A DNA stretch of 64,000 nt from Sphingobacterium phlebotomi (lineage in GTDB: Bacteria > Bacteroidota > Bacteroidia > Sphingobacteriales > Sphingobacteriaceae): contig NZ_VTAV01000002.1 of NCBI RefSeq assembly GCF_008180195.1, positions 473,528 to 537,527 on the forward strand, read 5' to 3'. The notes beneath the pieces were generated by a model that was not told the DNA's origin, did no database searches, and saw only the letters and a program-made list of their open reading frames with translations. Shown one piece after another: positions 55,359 through 64,000 of the stretch. The translations under genes were made by a program, and so were the position numbers. Every line of letters starts with the position of its first letter. The stretch's first letter is position 1.

Positions 55359-55793
55359 ATGGATATATTTTCAACGGAAGAACAGGATCGTATTGTTCAG
55401 GCCATTAGTGTGGCCGAGGCAAAAACGTCGGGCGAGATTCGACTGGTAATCGATAAAAAATTAAAGGCGGCTTCCGCGATGGATGCGGCCGTCTTCTATT
55501 TCGAGAAGCTGGAAATGCAAAAAACAGGTCTTCGTAATGGCGTTCTTATTTTTATGGCCATCGATGACCACGAATTTGCCATCATAGGCGATCGTGGTCT
55601 AGATACCAAGGTAGAGGCCAATTTTTGGGACGAAACCAAAGAACTCATGATTTCCTTCTTTCGCCGCAATGACATTGTGCAAGGACTAATAGAAGGGATA
55701 CACGACGTAGGAGAACAGTTACAGCAATATTTTCCTCGCGGTGTTGATGACGTGAATGAACTTCCAGATGACATCTATTTTGGAAAAAATTAA
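55359..55793 (+). CDS. TPM-domain protein (short form)
   Basis: A 144-residue protein of the TLP18.3/Psb32/MOLO-1 family: IVQAISVAEAKTSGEIRLVI, VFYFEKLEMQKTGLRNGVLI, DHEFAIIGDRGLDTKVEANF. No signal peptide is evident. The domain binds Ca2+ and has phosphatase activity in plant homologues; in bacteria it accompanies LemA. Second gene of the LemA-TPM-TPM operon. Confidence 0.88.
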   Translation: MDIFSTEEQDRIVQAISVAEAKTSGEIRLVIDKKLKAASAMDAAVFYFEKLEMQKTGLRNGVLIFMAIDDHEFAIIGDRGLDTKVEANFWDETKELMISFFRRNDIVQGLIEGIHDVGEQLQQYFPRGVDDVNELPDDIYFGKN

Positions 55794-55800
55794 AAATCCA

Positions 55801-56601
55801 ATGCAAGTATATAAATTGTTTAAACCGACCATCAAATGGATTGGGAGCGTGCTCCTTGTGCTATTGGGATCGATTTTTTCGCTTTTTTCGCAAAACCTGC
55901 CAGAAGCTCCGAACCATCTGGTTACAGACTACACCGGTACATTAAGCCGTAGTGAAACACAAGCACTGGAACGAAAATTACTGTCATTTGAAGACACTAC
56001 ATCGACACAGATTGCGGTCGTATTAATTCGCTCGACAGAGGGATATGATGTGGCAGACTATGCCGTGCAGTTGGGACAGAAATGGGGTGTTGGGGGAAAA
56101 AAATATAACAACGGCGTTATTTTATTAGCCGCATTGGAAGACCGGACAGTGACTATCCAAACAGGTTACGGTATGGAAGGTGCATTACCCGATATCATCG
56201 CGCATCGGATTATCCAGAATGAAATAAGGCCTAATTTTAGTCGACAGCAATATTATCAAGGACTCGATGCGGCAACAAATGCTATAATCGCCTATACAAA
56301 AGGGGAGTATAAAGCTGATCCTAAGGATAGACGAGAAAAGGGCGAAGGTATACCCGTTATTTTGATTGTTGTTATAGTGGTTGTCATTATATCCCTGATT
56401 TCAAAAGGCGGTGGAGGTGGGCGCGGTGGGCGCGTGATGACAGGTAGAGGAGCCTCGGATATCTTTTGGTGGACATTGCTTAGCGGTATGGGAAGAAGTG
56501 GTGGTGGAGGAAGTGGCGGCTTTGGTGGAGGCGGCGGAGGTGGTTTTGGCGGCTTCGGCGGAGGTGGTTTTGGTGGTGGTGGAGCCAGCGGACGTTGGTA
56601 A
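55801..56601 (+). CDS. TPM-domain membrane protein with Gly-rich tail
   Basis: From ATG 55801 (266 residues); earlier in-frame ATGs at 55756 and 55768 overlap the preceding gene. A signal/membrane helix (WIGSVLLVLLGSIFSLFS), a TPM domain (about 30-165; NHLVTDYTGTLSRSETQALE, DRTVTIQTGYGMEGALPDII), one transmembrane helix (IPVILIVVIVVVIISLI) and a very Gly-rich tail ending in ASGRW. This is the YgcG-like form that accompanies LemA. The Gly-rich stretch produces a large shadow frame on the other strand (Pro-rich), which is not a gene. Confidence 0.9.
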   Translation: MQVYKLFKPTIKWIGSVLLVLLGSIFSLFSQNLPEAPNHLVTDYTGTLSRSETQALERKLLSFEDTTSTQIAVVLIRSTEGYDVADYAVQLGQKWGVGGKKYNNGVILLAALEDRTVTIQTGYGMEGALPDIIAHRIIQNEIRPNFSRQQYYQGLDAATNAIIAYTKGEYKADPKDRREKGEGIPVILIVVIVVVIISLISKGGGGGRGGRVMTGRGASDIFWWTLLSGMGRSGGGGSGGFGGGGGGGFGGFGGGGFGGGGASGRW

Positions 56602-56653
56602 TTATTTATATTAGACTGTAACAAATTGCGATAATTAGCGTTACTATACAACA

Positions 56654-57793
56654 ATGAGAAAATTATTATTAACAGTTTTAGGAGCAGTTCCAGTGATGGT
56701 ATTTGCTCAAGAGGATTTTACCTTACAAGGTAAAATAGGAAATATTCAAGAAGAGGCAAAGGTTTTTTTTCAATATCGGGATAATGGACAGACCGTGTTG
56801 GATTCCTCCACAGTAACCAACGGTGCTTTTAAGTATCAAGGCACGGTATCGCAGCCTACTCAGGCGATGTTGATTTTGGCAGCAACTGACCAGACGATGA
56901 GCGATTTACGTGCTAGCGGAACGCGCCCCCCCATTAATTCGGTGTATCTCGCTAAAGGGGTTATAAAATTTGAAGGAGATGATTTTGTAAGTGCAAAAGC
57001 TGGTGGAAATGCAATCAACGATGACTATGCAAAATATCAAAATTTGCTAACGGAAATTAATAAAGAATTTGCAGGGCTAGATGCGGAATATCAAGCAGCG
57101 TCTGACGAACAAAAGCAGGATGAAACCTTTTTTCAAGGGCTTCAAGCGAGGGCATCCGCGCTTTACGAAAAACAAGAAGAGATTAATGAGGAGTTCGTCA
57201 AATCTAACCCGAATAGTTACGTTTCATTAACCATCTTAGATGAGAAAGCTTCCCCCGAAAATCTGACTACTTTTGTAAAACCCGGTTACGAAACCCTATC
57301 AAGTAGCTTGAAGGGAACCGAATTGGGGAAGAGCCTAGCGGAGAAAATTGCCAACATGGAGAAGCTGGCTGTCGGTGCTGAGGCTCCGGAATTTACATTA
57401 CCTGATACAACAGGAACCGACTTCTCCCTCTCGTCCTTAAGAGGAAAGTATGTATTGGTAGACTTCTGGGCAAGCTGGTGTGGCCCTTGTCGTCAGGAGA
57501 ATCCGACGGTGGTGGCTGCATTCGAAAAATTTAAGGACAAGAACTTCACTGTTTTAGGGGTTTCACTCGATCGTCCCGGAAAAAAAGAGGACTGGATGAA
57601 AGCAATTCACGATGATAAATTGGAACAATGGCCGCACGTGTCCGATCTGCAATTTTGGGAATCACCGGTTGTAGCGCTATACTCCATTCGGGGTATTCCG
57701 CAGAATTATTTAATAGATCCCGAAGGAAAAATTGTCGGATCTAATCTGCGAGGACCTGCATTGGAGGAAAAGCTGAACGAAGTGTTGAATTAA
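56654..57793 (+). CDS. Thioredoxin-like protein with DUF4369 N-terminus
   Basis: A 379-residue exported protein: signal peptide (to about VFAQE), a DUF4369 domain (about 22-115; FTLQGKIGNIQEEAKVFFQY), a helical linker, and a C-terminal AhpC/TSA/TlpA thioredoxin fold with FWASWCGPCRQENPTVVAAF (CGPC about residues 275-278) and SIRGIPQNYLIDPEGKIV (cis-Pro). These proteins are membrane-associated thiol-disulfide oxidoreductases in Bacteroidota; the partner is unknown. A terminator follows. Confidence 0.9.
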   Translation: MRKLLLTVLGAVPVMVFAQEDFTLQGKIGNIQEEAKVFFQYRDNGQTVLDSSTVTNGAFKYQGTVSQPTQAMLILAATDQTMSDLRASGTRPPINSVYLAKGVIKFEGDDFVSAKAGGNAINDDYAKYQNLLTEINKEFAGLDAEYQAASDEQKQDETFFQGLQARASALYEKQEEINEEFVKSNPNSYVSLTILDEKASPENLTTFVKPGYETLSSSLKGTELGKSLAEKIANMEKLAVGAEAPEFTLPDTTGTDFSLSSLRGKYVLVDFWASWCGPCRQENPTVVAAFEKFKDKNFTVLGVSLDRPGKKEDWMKAIHDDKLEQWPHVSDLQFWESPVVALYSIRGIPQNYLIDPEGKIVGSNLRGPALEEKLNEVLN

Positions 57794-57827
57794 AAAAAGG
57801 GGGCGGATTTATTTTCCGCCCCTTTTT

Positions 57828-57829
<2 letters not shown>
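57792..57829. terminator. Bidirectional terminator between 56654 gene and pgi
   Basis: Stem of AAAAAAAGGGGGCGGA with TCCGCCCCTTTTTTT (one base bulged) and A/T tracts on both sides, serving two convergent genes. Confidence 0.85.
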
Positions 57830-59492
<1,663 letters not shown>

Positions 59493-59502
59493 TTACTGAA
59501 AC

Positions 59503-59510
59503 CAAAGATA
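59503..59510 (-). promoter_or_regulatory. -7 box TATCTTTG of pgi
   Basis: TAnnTTTG on the minus strand, 28 nt before the ATG at 59474. Confidence 0.6.
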
Positions 59511-59558
59511 ACTTTTTTTGCCTTGTTTTCTGAATTAGGATTCATGAAGGTTTTATTT

Positions 59559-59566
59559 TACTTTTG
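59559..59566 (+). promoter_or_regulatory. -7 box TACTTTTG abutting prfB
   Basis: TAnnTTTG ends 3 nt before the prfB ATG at 59570. Confidence 0.55.
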
Positions 59567-59569
59567 AGC

Positions 59570-60647
59570 ATGACCAAAGAACAAATTCAAGACTTGAGGG
59601 ATAGAGTAACGTCCCTGAGGAGGCATCTTTGACATTGATGCGAAGAAATCAGAAATAACAGAAAGAACAGCGATTACCTTGCGCCCGGATTTTTGGGATG
59701 ATCCCAAAGCGGCGGAGAAAGTTTTGCAGGAGATTAAAGGTTTGAAAGTATGGACCGAGCATTTCGACGACGTGTCTGCCGCGGTAGAAGATGTGGGCGT
59801 CATGTACGAGTTTTTTCAATCTGGTGACGCGAGTGAGCAAGAGGCGAATGAACAATATGAATCGGCTCTTTACCAAGTTGAGGAGTTGGAATTTAAAAAT
59901 ATGCTCAGCTCTGAAGAAGACCAGCTTGACGCTATTTTACAGATTACTGCCGGAGCGGGCGGCACCGAATCTTGCGACTGGGCTTCTATGTTGATGCGCA
60001 TGTACATCATGTGGGGTGAAAAACACGGCTGCAAAGTCGTGGAACAGGATTACCAGGAAGGCGATGTAGCCGGAATTAAGACAGTGACATTGCAATTATC
60101 TGGCAATTTTGCTTATGGCTACCTGAAAGGAGAAAATGGCGTACACCGTTTGGTTCGGATTTCCCCATTTGATTCCAATGCGAAAAGACATACATCCTTC
60201 GCCTCGGTATATGTTTATCCGTTGGTAGATGATAATATCGAGATTGAGGTGAAAGATGCCGAAATAGAGTGGGATACTTTCCGTTCCGGTGGTGCCGGAG
60301 GTCAAAATGTCAATAAAGTCGAGACAGCAGTCCGCCTACACCATAAGCCAACAGGAATCATTATCAAGAACCAGGAATCGCGCTCACAGCTCCAGAATAA
60401 AGAAAATGCGTTGCGCTTATTGAAATCTCAGCTTTATGAGATCGAGATGCGTAAACGGCAGGAAGCGACAGCCGCCATTGAAGGCTCCAAGAAAAAGATA
60501 GAATGGGGATCGCAGATCCGTAACTACGTATTGCATCCCTATAAGTTGATCAAGGATTTAAGGACAAATGTAGAAACATCTAATACGCAAGCCGTACTGG
60601 ATGGCGAACTCGATGAATTTTTAAAAGCTTATTTAATGGAATTTTAG
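59570..60647 (+). CDS. prfB: Peptide chain release factor 2, programmed +1 frameshift
   Basis: RF2 decodes UGA and UAA. The start at 59570 gives codons [20 protein letters not shown], then CTT TGA C at 59627-59633; skipping one base (59630) joins the main frame, which runs 59631-60647 (total about 358 residues). The frame resumes with [16 protein letters not shown]. The RF2 tripeptide SPF ([18 protein letters not shown]) and the GGQ motif ([18 protein letters not shown]) are present. The frame has no other ATG that would give a full-length protein, so frameshifting is required. Confidence 0.95.
59618..59633 (+). promoter_or_regulatory. RF2 programmed-frameshift signal
   Basis: AGGAGG (59618-59623), a 3-nt spacer CAT, and the slippery CTT TGA C. 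This is the same layout as the Escherichia coli prfB site: an internal Shine-Dalgarno pairs with 16S rRNA to push the ribosome +1 at a slow UGA, so low RF2 raises RF2 synthesis. Confidence 0.93.
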
Positions 60648-60673
60648 AAGAGAAGCTGTGCGCAGCTTCCCTT

Positions 60674-61210
60674 TTAAAATGCGTTTTTCCACATCATGCT
60701 CTCTACCGGGCGGATGGTTTTATTGTTGTATTTGGCGTTTCCTTTGGTGTTATACAAGGTTTCGATATCACCGTCTACAACGAAATAAATTAGCTGCCCT
60801 ACAGGCATGCCGGCATAGACCCGGACGGGCTGTGCTACGGATATTTCCAGCGTCCATGTATTGCAGAAACCCACATCACCCTTACCCGCCGTCGCGTGAA
60901 TGTCGATGCCTAACCGGCCGGTGCTGGATTTTCCCTCCAAAAAAGGGACGTGCCCGTGTGTTTCTGTGTACTCTAATGTAACGCCCAGATAGAGCTTTCC
61001 GGGCTGAAGGATATACCCTTCTTCCGGTATTTCAAAATGTGCTATTTCGTTGTGTTTTTTTGCATCCAGTATAGCGTCTTTATAGGTGGCCAGATACTTC
61101 CCCAAATGCACATCGTAGGAGTTCGTTCCCAGGCATTTCCGATCGAACGGCTCGATCACAATCGTGCCCTTATCTATTTCTTCTAGAATTCTTTTATCTG
61201 ATAATATCAT
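60674..61210 (-). CDS. dcd: dCTP deaminase
   Basis: A 178-residue enzyme producing dUTP from dCTP. The trimer active-site motif GKSSTGRLGIDIHATAGKGD with the catalytic Glu/Arg region and FCNTWTLEISVAQPVRVYAG is present, plus ILQPGKLYLGVTLEYTETHG. It lies 12 bp downstream of the 2OG-oxygenase gene on the same strand, so they are likely co-transcribed, and is convergent with prfB. Confidence 0.94.
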   Translation of the reverse strand: MILSDKRILEEIDKGTIVIEPFDRKCLGTNSYDVHLGKYLATYKDAILDAKKHNEIAHFEIPEEGYILQPGKLYLGVTLEYTETHGHVPFLEGKSSTGRLGIDIHATAGKGDVGFCNTWTLEISVAQPVRVYAGMPVGQLIYFVVDGDIETLYNTKGNAKYNNKTIRPVESMMWKNAF

Positions 61211-61222
61211 TGTTTTTTGTTA

Positions 61223-62185
61223 TTACATTTTCAACCCGATCTCGCGTAGACGCTCATCCAAATATTGACCGGCAGTATAATCTTGATATGCTTTAGGATA
61301 ATCTTCCGAAATACAGGAATCCAAACAAGCTAGGCTCATGGAAGCTTTTGGATGTAGGAAGAAAGGTACGGAATAACGAGATGTCTTCATGAGTTCTCTT
61401 GGTGGGTTCACGACGCGATGGGTGGTAGACTTCAGTTTATTGTTCGTTAATCGTTGCAACATATCACCAACATTGACCACAATATCTTCTCCTTTAGCTT
61501 TGATGGGAAACCATTCGCCGTCTTTTGTCCACACTTCCAGACCATCAGCGCTGGCTCCGATAAGTAAGGTAATTAAATTGATATCTTCATGCGCACCGGC
61601 ACGGACCGCATCAGCCGGTATAATGTCTGGATTTTCAATAGGGAAATAATGGATAGCCCGCAGAATAGAATTGCCGTTGATGACAAATTTTTCAAAATAG
61701 CCTTCTTCCAAATCTAAATAAGAGGCGATGGCTTTAAGTAAATCACGTCCGGCATTCTCCAGTCTTTTGTAGACTTCTCCTGTTACTTCGTTGAATCTAG
61801 GCAGTTCTTCCACGATAATGTTATCTGGAAAATCAGTTTTAGAATAATCCTCGCCTACGATGGTTTGTCCCCGTTGCCAAAATTCTTTTAAGTCTGGTGT
61901 ATTAGCGTCTTTCGCTTTCTCTTTGCCTTTGGCGGTATACCCCCGTTGTCCGGCTAGTTCCGGAAATTCATACTTGCGCTTGACCGCTTCCGGAAGATCA
62001 AAAAAAGCTTTGACAACCGCATAGAGTTCATCAATCAACTCTTGGCTTAACCCATGATTTGCGATGGTGACGAATCCCGTTTCGTTAAATGCCGTTCCTA
62101 TATCTTGTACAAATTGTTTCTGTTCTTCCGCACTTCCCTGCGTATATTGAAGCAAATCCAACCGGGGGATGTTTACTAATGCCAT
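61223..62185 (-). CDS. 2OG-Fe(II) oxygenase (isopenicillin-N-synthase-like)
   Basis: A 320-residue non-haem iron oxygenase, from ATG 62185 (MALVNIPRLDLLQ); the frame is open back to 62272, but the added residues do not fit the family start. N-terminal DIOX_N part (IANHGLSQELIDELYAVVKA), then the jelly-roll core with the 2-His-1-carboxylate triad: HED in AGAHEDINLITLLIGASADG, a second His in STTHRVVNPP and the 2OG-binding Arg following. The substrate is unknown; relatives include IPNS-type and flavonoid-type enzymes. It precedes dcd. Confidence 0.9.
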   Translation of the reverse strand: MALVNIPRLDLLQYTQGSAEEQKQFVQDIGTAFNETGFVTIANHGLSQELIDELYAVVKAFFDLPEAVKRKYEFPELAGQRGYTAKGKEKAKDANTPDLKEFWQRGQTIVGEDYSKTDFPDNIIVEELPRFNEVTGEVYKRLENAGRDLLKAIASYLDLEEGYFEKFVINGNSILRAIHYFPIENPDIIPADAVRAGAHEDINLITLLIGASADGLEVWTKDGEWFPIKAKGEDIVVNVGDMLQRLTNNKLKSTTHRVVNPPRELMKTSRYSVPFFLHPKASMSLACLDSCISEDYPKAYQDYTAGQYLDERLREIGLKM

Positions 62186-62216
62186 GGTGTTTTTTGTGGT
62201 AAAGATAAGAAAATTA

Positions 62217-62224
62217 TACCTTTG
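62217..62224 (+). promoter_or_regulatory. -7 box TACCTTTG upstream of the thioesterase gene
   Basis: TAnnTTTG 55 nt before the ATG at 62280, in the gap shared with the divergent 2OG-oxygenase gene. Confidence 0.5.
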
Positions 62225-62279
62225 CTTTACAGAAATGACTGTTTTGAGCCGATACTTATTTTGATAGCCCATTAGTTAT

Positions 62280-62726
62280 ATGGTAAAAAGAAGAGAACAA
62301 TTTTATGCAGAATCGGAGCTAACAGAATCGGTGACTATCCCGGTGCGCTTTAGCGAAGTGGATTCATTAGGTATCGTATGGCATGGGCATTATATCCTGT
62401 ATTTTGAGCAAGGTAGAGAAGCTTTTGGCAAAACCTACGGTATTGATTATCTGACTGTACAAAAAGCAGGGTATACGACACCCATCGTAAAATCTATCTG
62501 CGAGCATAAATTGCCCTTGCGTTATGGGGATACCGCACGTATTGTAACTTCATACGTGGATACGCTCGCCGCAAAGATGATTTTCCGATTTAAGATTTAC
62601 AATAGTAAAGATCAGCTGGTCTGCCAAGGGGAAACTATCCAGGTCTTTTTGGACAACACACAAAACCTGTCGTTAAACGTTCCTGATTTTGTAGTGGATT
62701 GGAAAAGAAAGGTAGGCTTGTTGTAA
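62280..62726 (+). CDS. Acyl-CoA/ACP thioesterase, 4HBT hot-dog fold
   Basis: A 148-residue hot-dog-fold thioesterase: IPVRFSEVDSLGIVWHGHYI with YFEQGREAFGKTYGID matches the 4-hydroxybenzoyl-CoA thioesterase active site (Asp then His/Glu helix). The stop overlaps the next ATG by one base (TAATG), coupling it to the ketosynthase. Thioesterase plus ketosynthase at a cluster edge is typical of aryl-polyene and flexirubin (dialkylresorcinol) loci in Bacteroidota. Confidence 0.88.
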   Translation: MVKRREQFYAESELTESVTIPVRFSEVDSLGIVWHGHYILYFEQGREAFGKTYGIDYLTVQKAGYTTPIVKSICEHKLPLRYGDTARIVTSYVDTLAAKMIFRFKIYNSKDQLVCQGETIQVFLDNTQNLSLNVPDFVVDWKRKVGLL

Positions 62727-63835
62727 TGACGTTTGATCCGATATATATACACGAAATGAACTGCGTCAGTCCGTTGGGCATAGATCTGGTGTCGAACTGG
62801 ACGCAGTTGCTGAAGGGAAATAGCGGTATTGTACAGCATGACGTCGGTCGGATAAAAAATAGCTATACGTCGAAAATAGCCCCAGAGGAGGCCATCGAGC
62901 TGTTAACACCGGCGGAAGATAGTACCCTATTGGAGCGTATGTTGTTTACGACGGCAAAGCCGATTGTGGCAAAACATGCACCTACTTCACGCACGGCATT
63001 TGTGTTTTCAACGACGAAAGGCAACGTGTCGTTTTTGGAAGAAGGGAGAACATCGGATGCTGCGCTATCGGTGTTGGCAAAAAAAGCGGCGGAAGCATTG
63101 GGTTTTAAAACACAGCCGATAGTCGTATCCCACGCCTGTGTATCTGGCTTGTTAGCTTTAGCCGTCGCTAAAAGGCTGATACAGATTGGTCAGTACGATG
63201 ATGCGGTGGTTTTAGCTGGAGACGTGGTTAGTGAATTTGTGCTGTCCGGTTTTCAGGCATTCCAAGCCATGAGTCCATTTCCGTGCAAGCCGTTTGATAA
63301 AGATCGTGCGGGCGTGTCGTTGGGAGAAGCGGCTGCGTGTGTATACGTTTCTAAAGAAAAGGGAGCCTTTAAGATAGTAGGAGAAGCAGCCATAAACGAT
63401 GCGAATCATATTTCGGGGCCATCCCGGACGGGAGAAGGGCTGGTGCAGAGTATACAGCGGGCGGCGAATGAAGCGCGCATGGATGTAATGGATGTCGATT
63501 TCATCTCTGCCCACGGAACAGCCACGTTATACAACGACGAAATGGAAGCGGTTGCGTTTCATCGATTAGGGCTTCAAGAAATCCCTATGCATAGCTTGAA
63601 AGGTTATTATGGACATACATTAGGCGCGTCTGGTTTGCTGGAGACGGTTATTGCGTTGAAAGCGATGCAGGAGCATGTGCTGCTGCCGACATTGGGTTTT
63701 GAAGAATTAGGGGTTTCGCAACCGGTGAACATCATCCGGACGATAACCCGCCAACCATTAATGCGTTTGTTGAAAACAGCTTCCGGCTTTGGGGGGAGCA
63801 ATGCCGCGATGATGATAGAGAAAGTCGACTATTAA
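62726..63835 (+). CDS. Beta-ketoacyl synthase (FabF/KAS-like)
   Basis: A 369-residue ketosynthase, from ATG 62726; the frame is open back to 62699, but those residues overlap the thioesterase. Active-site Cys in VVSHACVSGLLALAVAKRL, His in VDFISAHGTATLYNDEMEA and His in LKGYYGHTLGASGLLE form the C-H-H triad; GFGGSNAAMMIE closes the fold. It condenses acyl units, here probably in a secondary-metabolite (aryl polyene or flexirubin) pathway that would continue past the window edge. It is about 40 residues shorter than FabF. Confidence 0.9.
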   Translation: MTFDPIYIHEMNCVSPLGIDLVSNWTQLLKGNSGIVQHDVGRIKNSYTSKIAPEEAIELLTPAEDSTLLERMLFTTAKPIVAKHAPTSRTAFVFSTTKGNVSFLEEGRTSDAALSVLAKKAAEALGFKTQPIVVSHACVSGLLALAVAKRLIQIGQYDDAVVLAGDVVSEFVLSGFQAFQAMSPFPCKPFDKDRAGVSLGEAAACVYVSKEKGAFKIVGEAAINDANHISGPSRTGEGLVQSIQRAANEARMDVMDVDFISAHGTATLYNDEMEAVAFHRLGLQEIPMHSLKGYYGHTLGASGLLETVIALKAMQEHVLLPTLGFEELGVSQPVNIIRTITRQPLMRLLKTASGFGGSNAAMMIEKVDY

Positions 63836-64000
63836 CGTACTTTAGATTTAGGATAACGTTAGATTGCTGTAAGCCTACGATATTTACTTATATCAAAACG
63901 AACTTATACCTTATACTACCGTATACATATACCATATAAACGTTTAATTTTTTCCACTAAACGTTTTAATAACTATAAAAGACGTTTTTAGAATATGAAT
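63836..64000 (+). repeat. AT-rich array with CpG every 21 bp
   Basis: From the first base after the ketosynthase stop, the eight CG dinucleotides (C at 63836, 63857, 63878, 63899, 63920, 63941, 63962, 63983) are the only CpGs and are spaced exactly 21 bp apart. Flanks tend to A before and T after: TAACGTTA at 63854, AAACGTTT at 63938 and 63959, AGACGTTT at 63980. The rest of each unit is not conserved, so it is a degenerate array, not a CRISPR. It probably continues beyond the window. No reading frame of note lies in it. Confidence 0.75.

Noticed and set aside
56292..56654. Proline-rich frame on the minus strand
   Set aside because: It is the complement of the Gly-rich tail of the TPM protein; low-complexity codons create the open frame.
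59679..60647. Shorter prfB start at TTG 59679
   Set aside because: Frame continues upstream to the CTTTGAC shift site, with an AGGAGG and an in-frame short start region, so the frameshift explains the gene.
63836..64000. CRISPR array
   Set aside because: Only the CpG positions are periodic; there are no identical repeats, no spacers of uniform length, and no cas gene.

Overview
The window looks like a chromosomal segment of a Bacteroidota bacterium, most likely family Sphingobacteriaceae (Sphingobacterium or a close relative). The signs are a SusC/SusD pair with an ECF sigma/FecR pair, SufBCD, PafA-type phosphatase, DUF4293, many TAnnTTTG promoter -7 boxes, A-rich rather than Shine-Dalgarno leaders, and a terminal thioesterase/ketosynthase pair of the aryl-polyene or flexirubin type. 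The genus is inference from gene content.

Layout. 1-3 kb: a TPR protein cut by the window edge, a stand-alone LytTR regulator, two small lipoproteins and a decayed second LytTR gene. 3-7 kb: housekeeping genes (MiaE, a luciferase-like flavoenzyme, RlmN, a ComF-type phosphoribosyltransferase, a VanZ-like protein). 7.2-11.8 kb: a PadR-PspC-beta-barrel operon with a perfect palindromic operator. 11.8-21.4 kb: a beta-propeller lipoprotein, a GH95 enzyme overlapping murF, then Rrf2, PafA and UvrA on the other strand. 21.5-35.6 kb: a polysaccharide-utilisation locus probably aimed at a rhamnose-containing glycan (GH78, ECF sigma, FecR, SusC with STN domain, SusD, FAD oxidoreductase, an unknown HEAT-like protein, a second GH78-like enzyme). 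35.6-46.8 kb: an M3 peptidase, a divergent pair of related uncharacterised membrane proteins, a beta-barrel, an ABC exporter, TruA, DUF4293, Ung and an Lrp regulator. 47.1-50.8 kb: sufBCD. 50.8-57.8 kb: a cysteine-rich lipoprotein, a decayed TonB-type gene, tRNA-Gly, an oxidoreductase, a LemA-TPM-TPM operon and a thioredoxin-like protein. 57.8-64 kb: pgi, prfB with its programmed +1 frameshift, dcd, a 2OG-Fe(II) oxygenase, and the thioesterase/ketosynthase pair.

Main non-obvious signals. (1) After the ketosynthase stop codon, all eight CpG dinucleotides of the AT-rich tail lie exactly 21 bp apart, many inside AAACGTTT palindromes; the array runs to the window edge. (2) Two copies of a roughly 350-bp non-coding element (42.6 and 54.3 kb) share three hairpins, and two of the stems show compensatory base changes. 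(3) Seven genes have a -7 box only 3-7 nt before the start codon, implying leaderless mRNAs. (4) Two divergent, related membrane proteins share an intergenic region with paired TATTGACTTT inverted repeats. (5) A lipoprotein carries a duplicated six-cysteine motif. (6) prfB keeps an internal AGGAGG plus CTTTGAC shift site although its host lineage rarely uses Shine-Dalgarno initiation.
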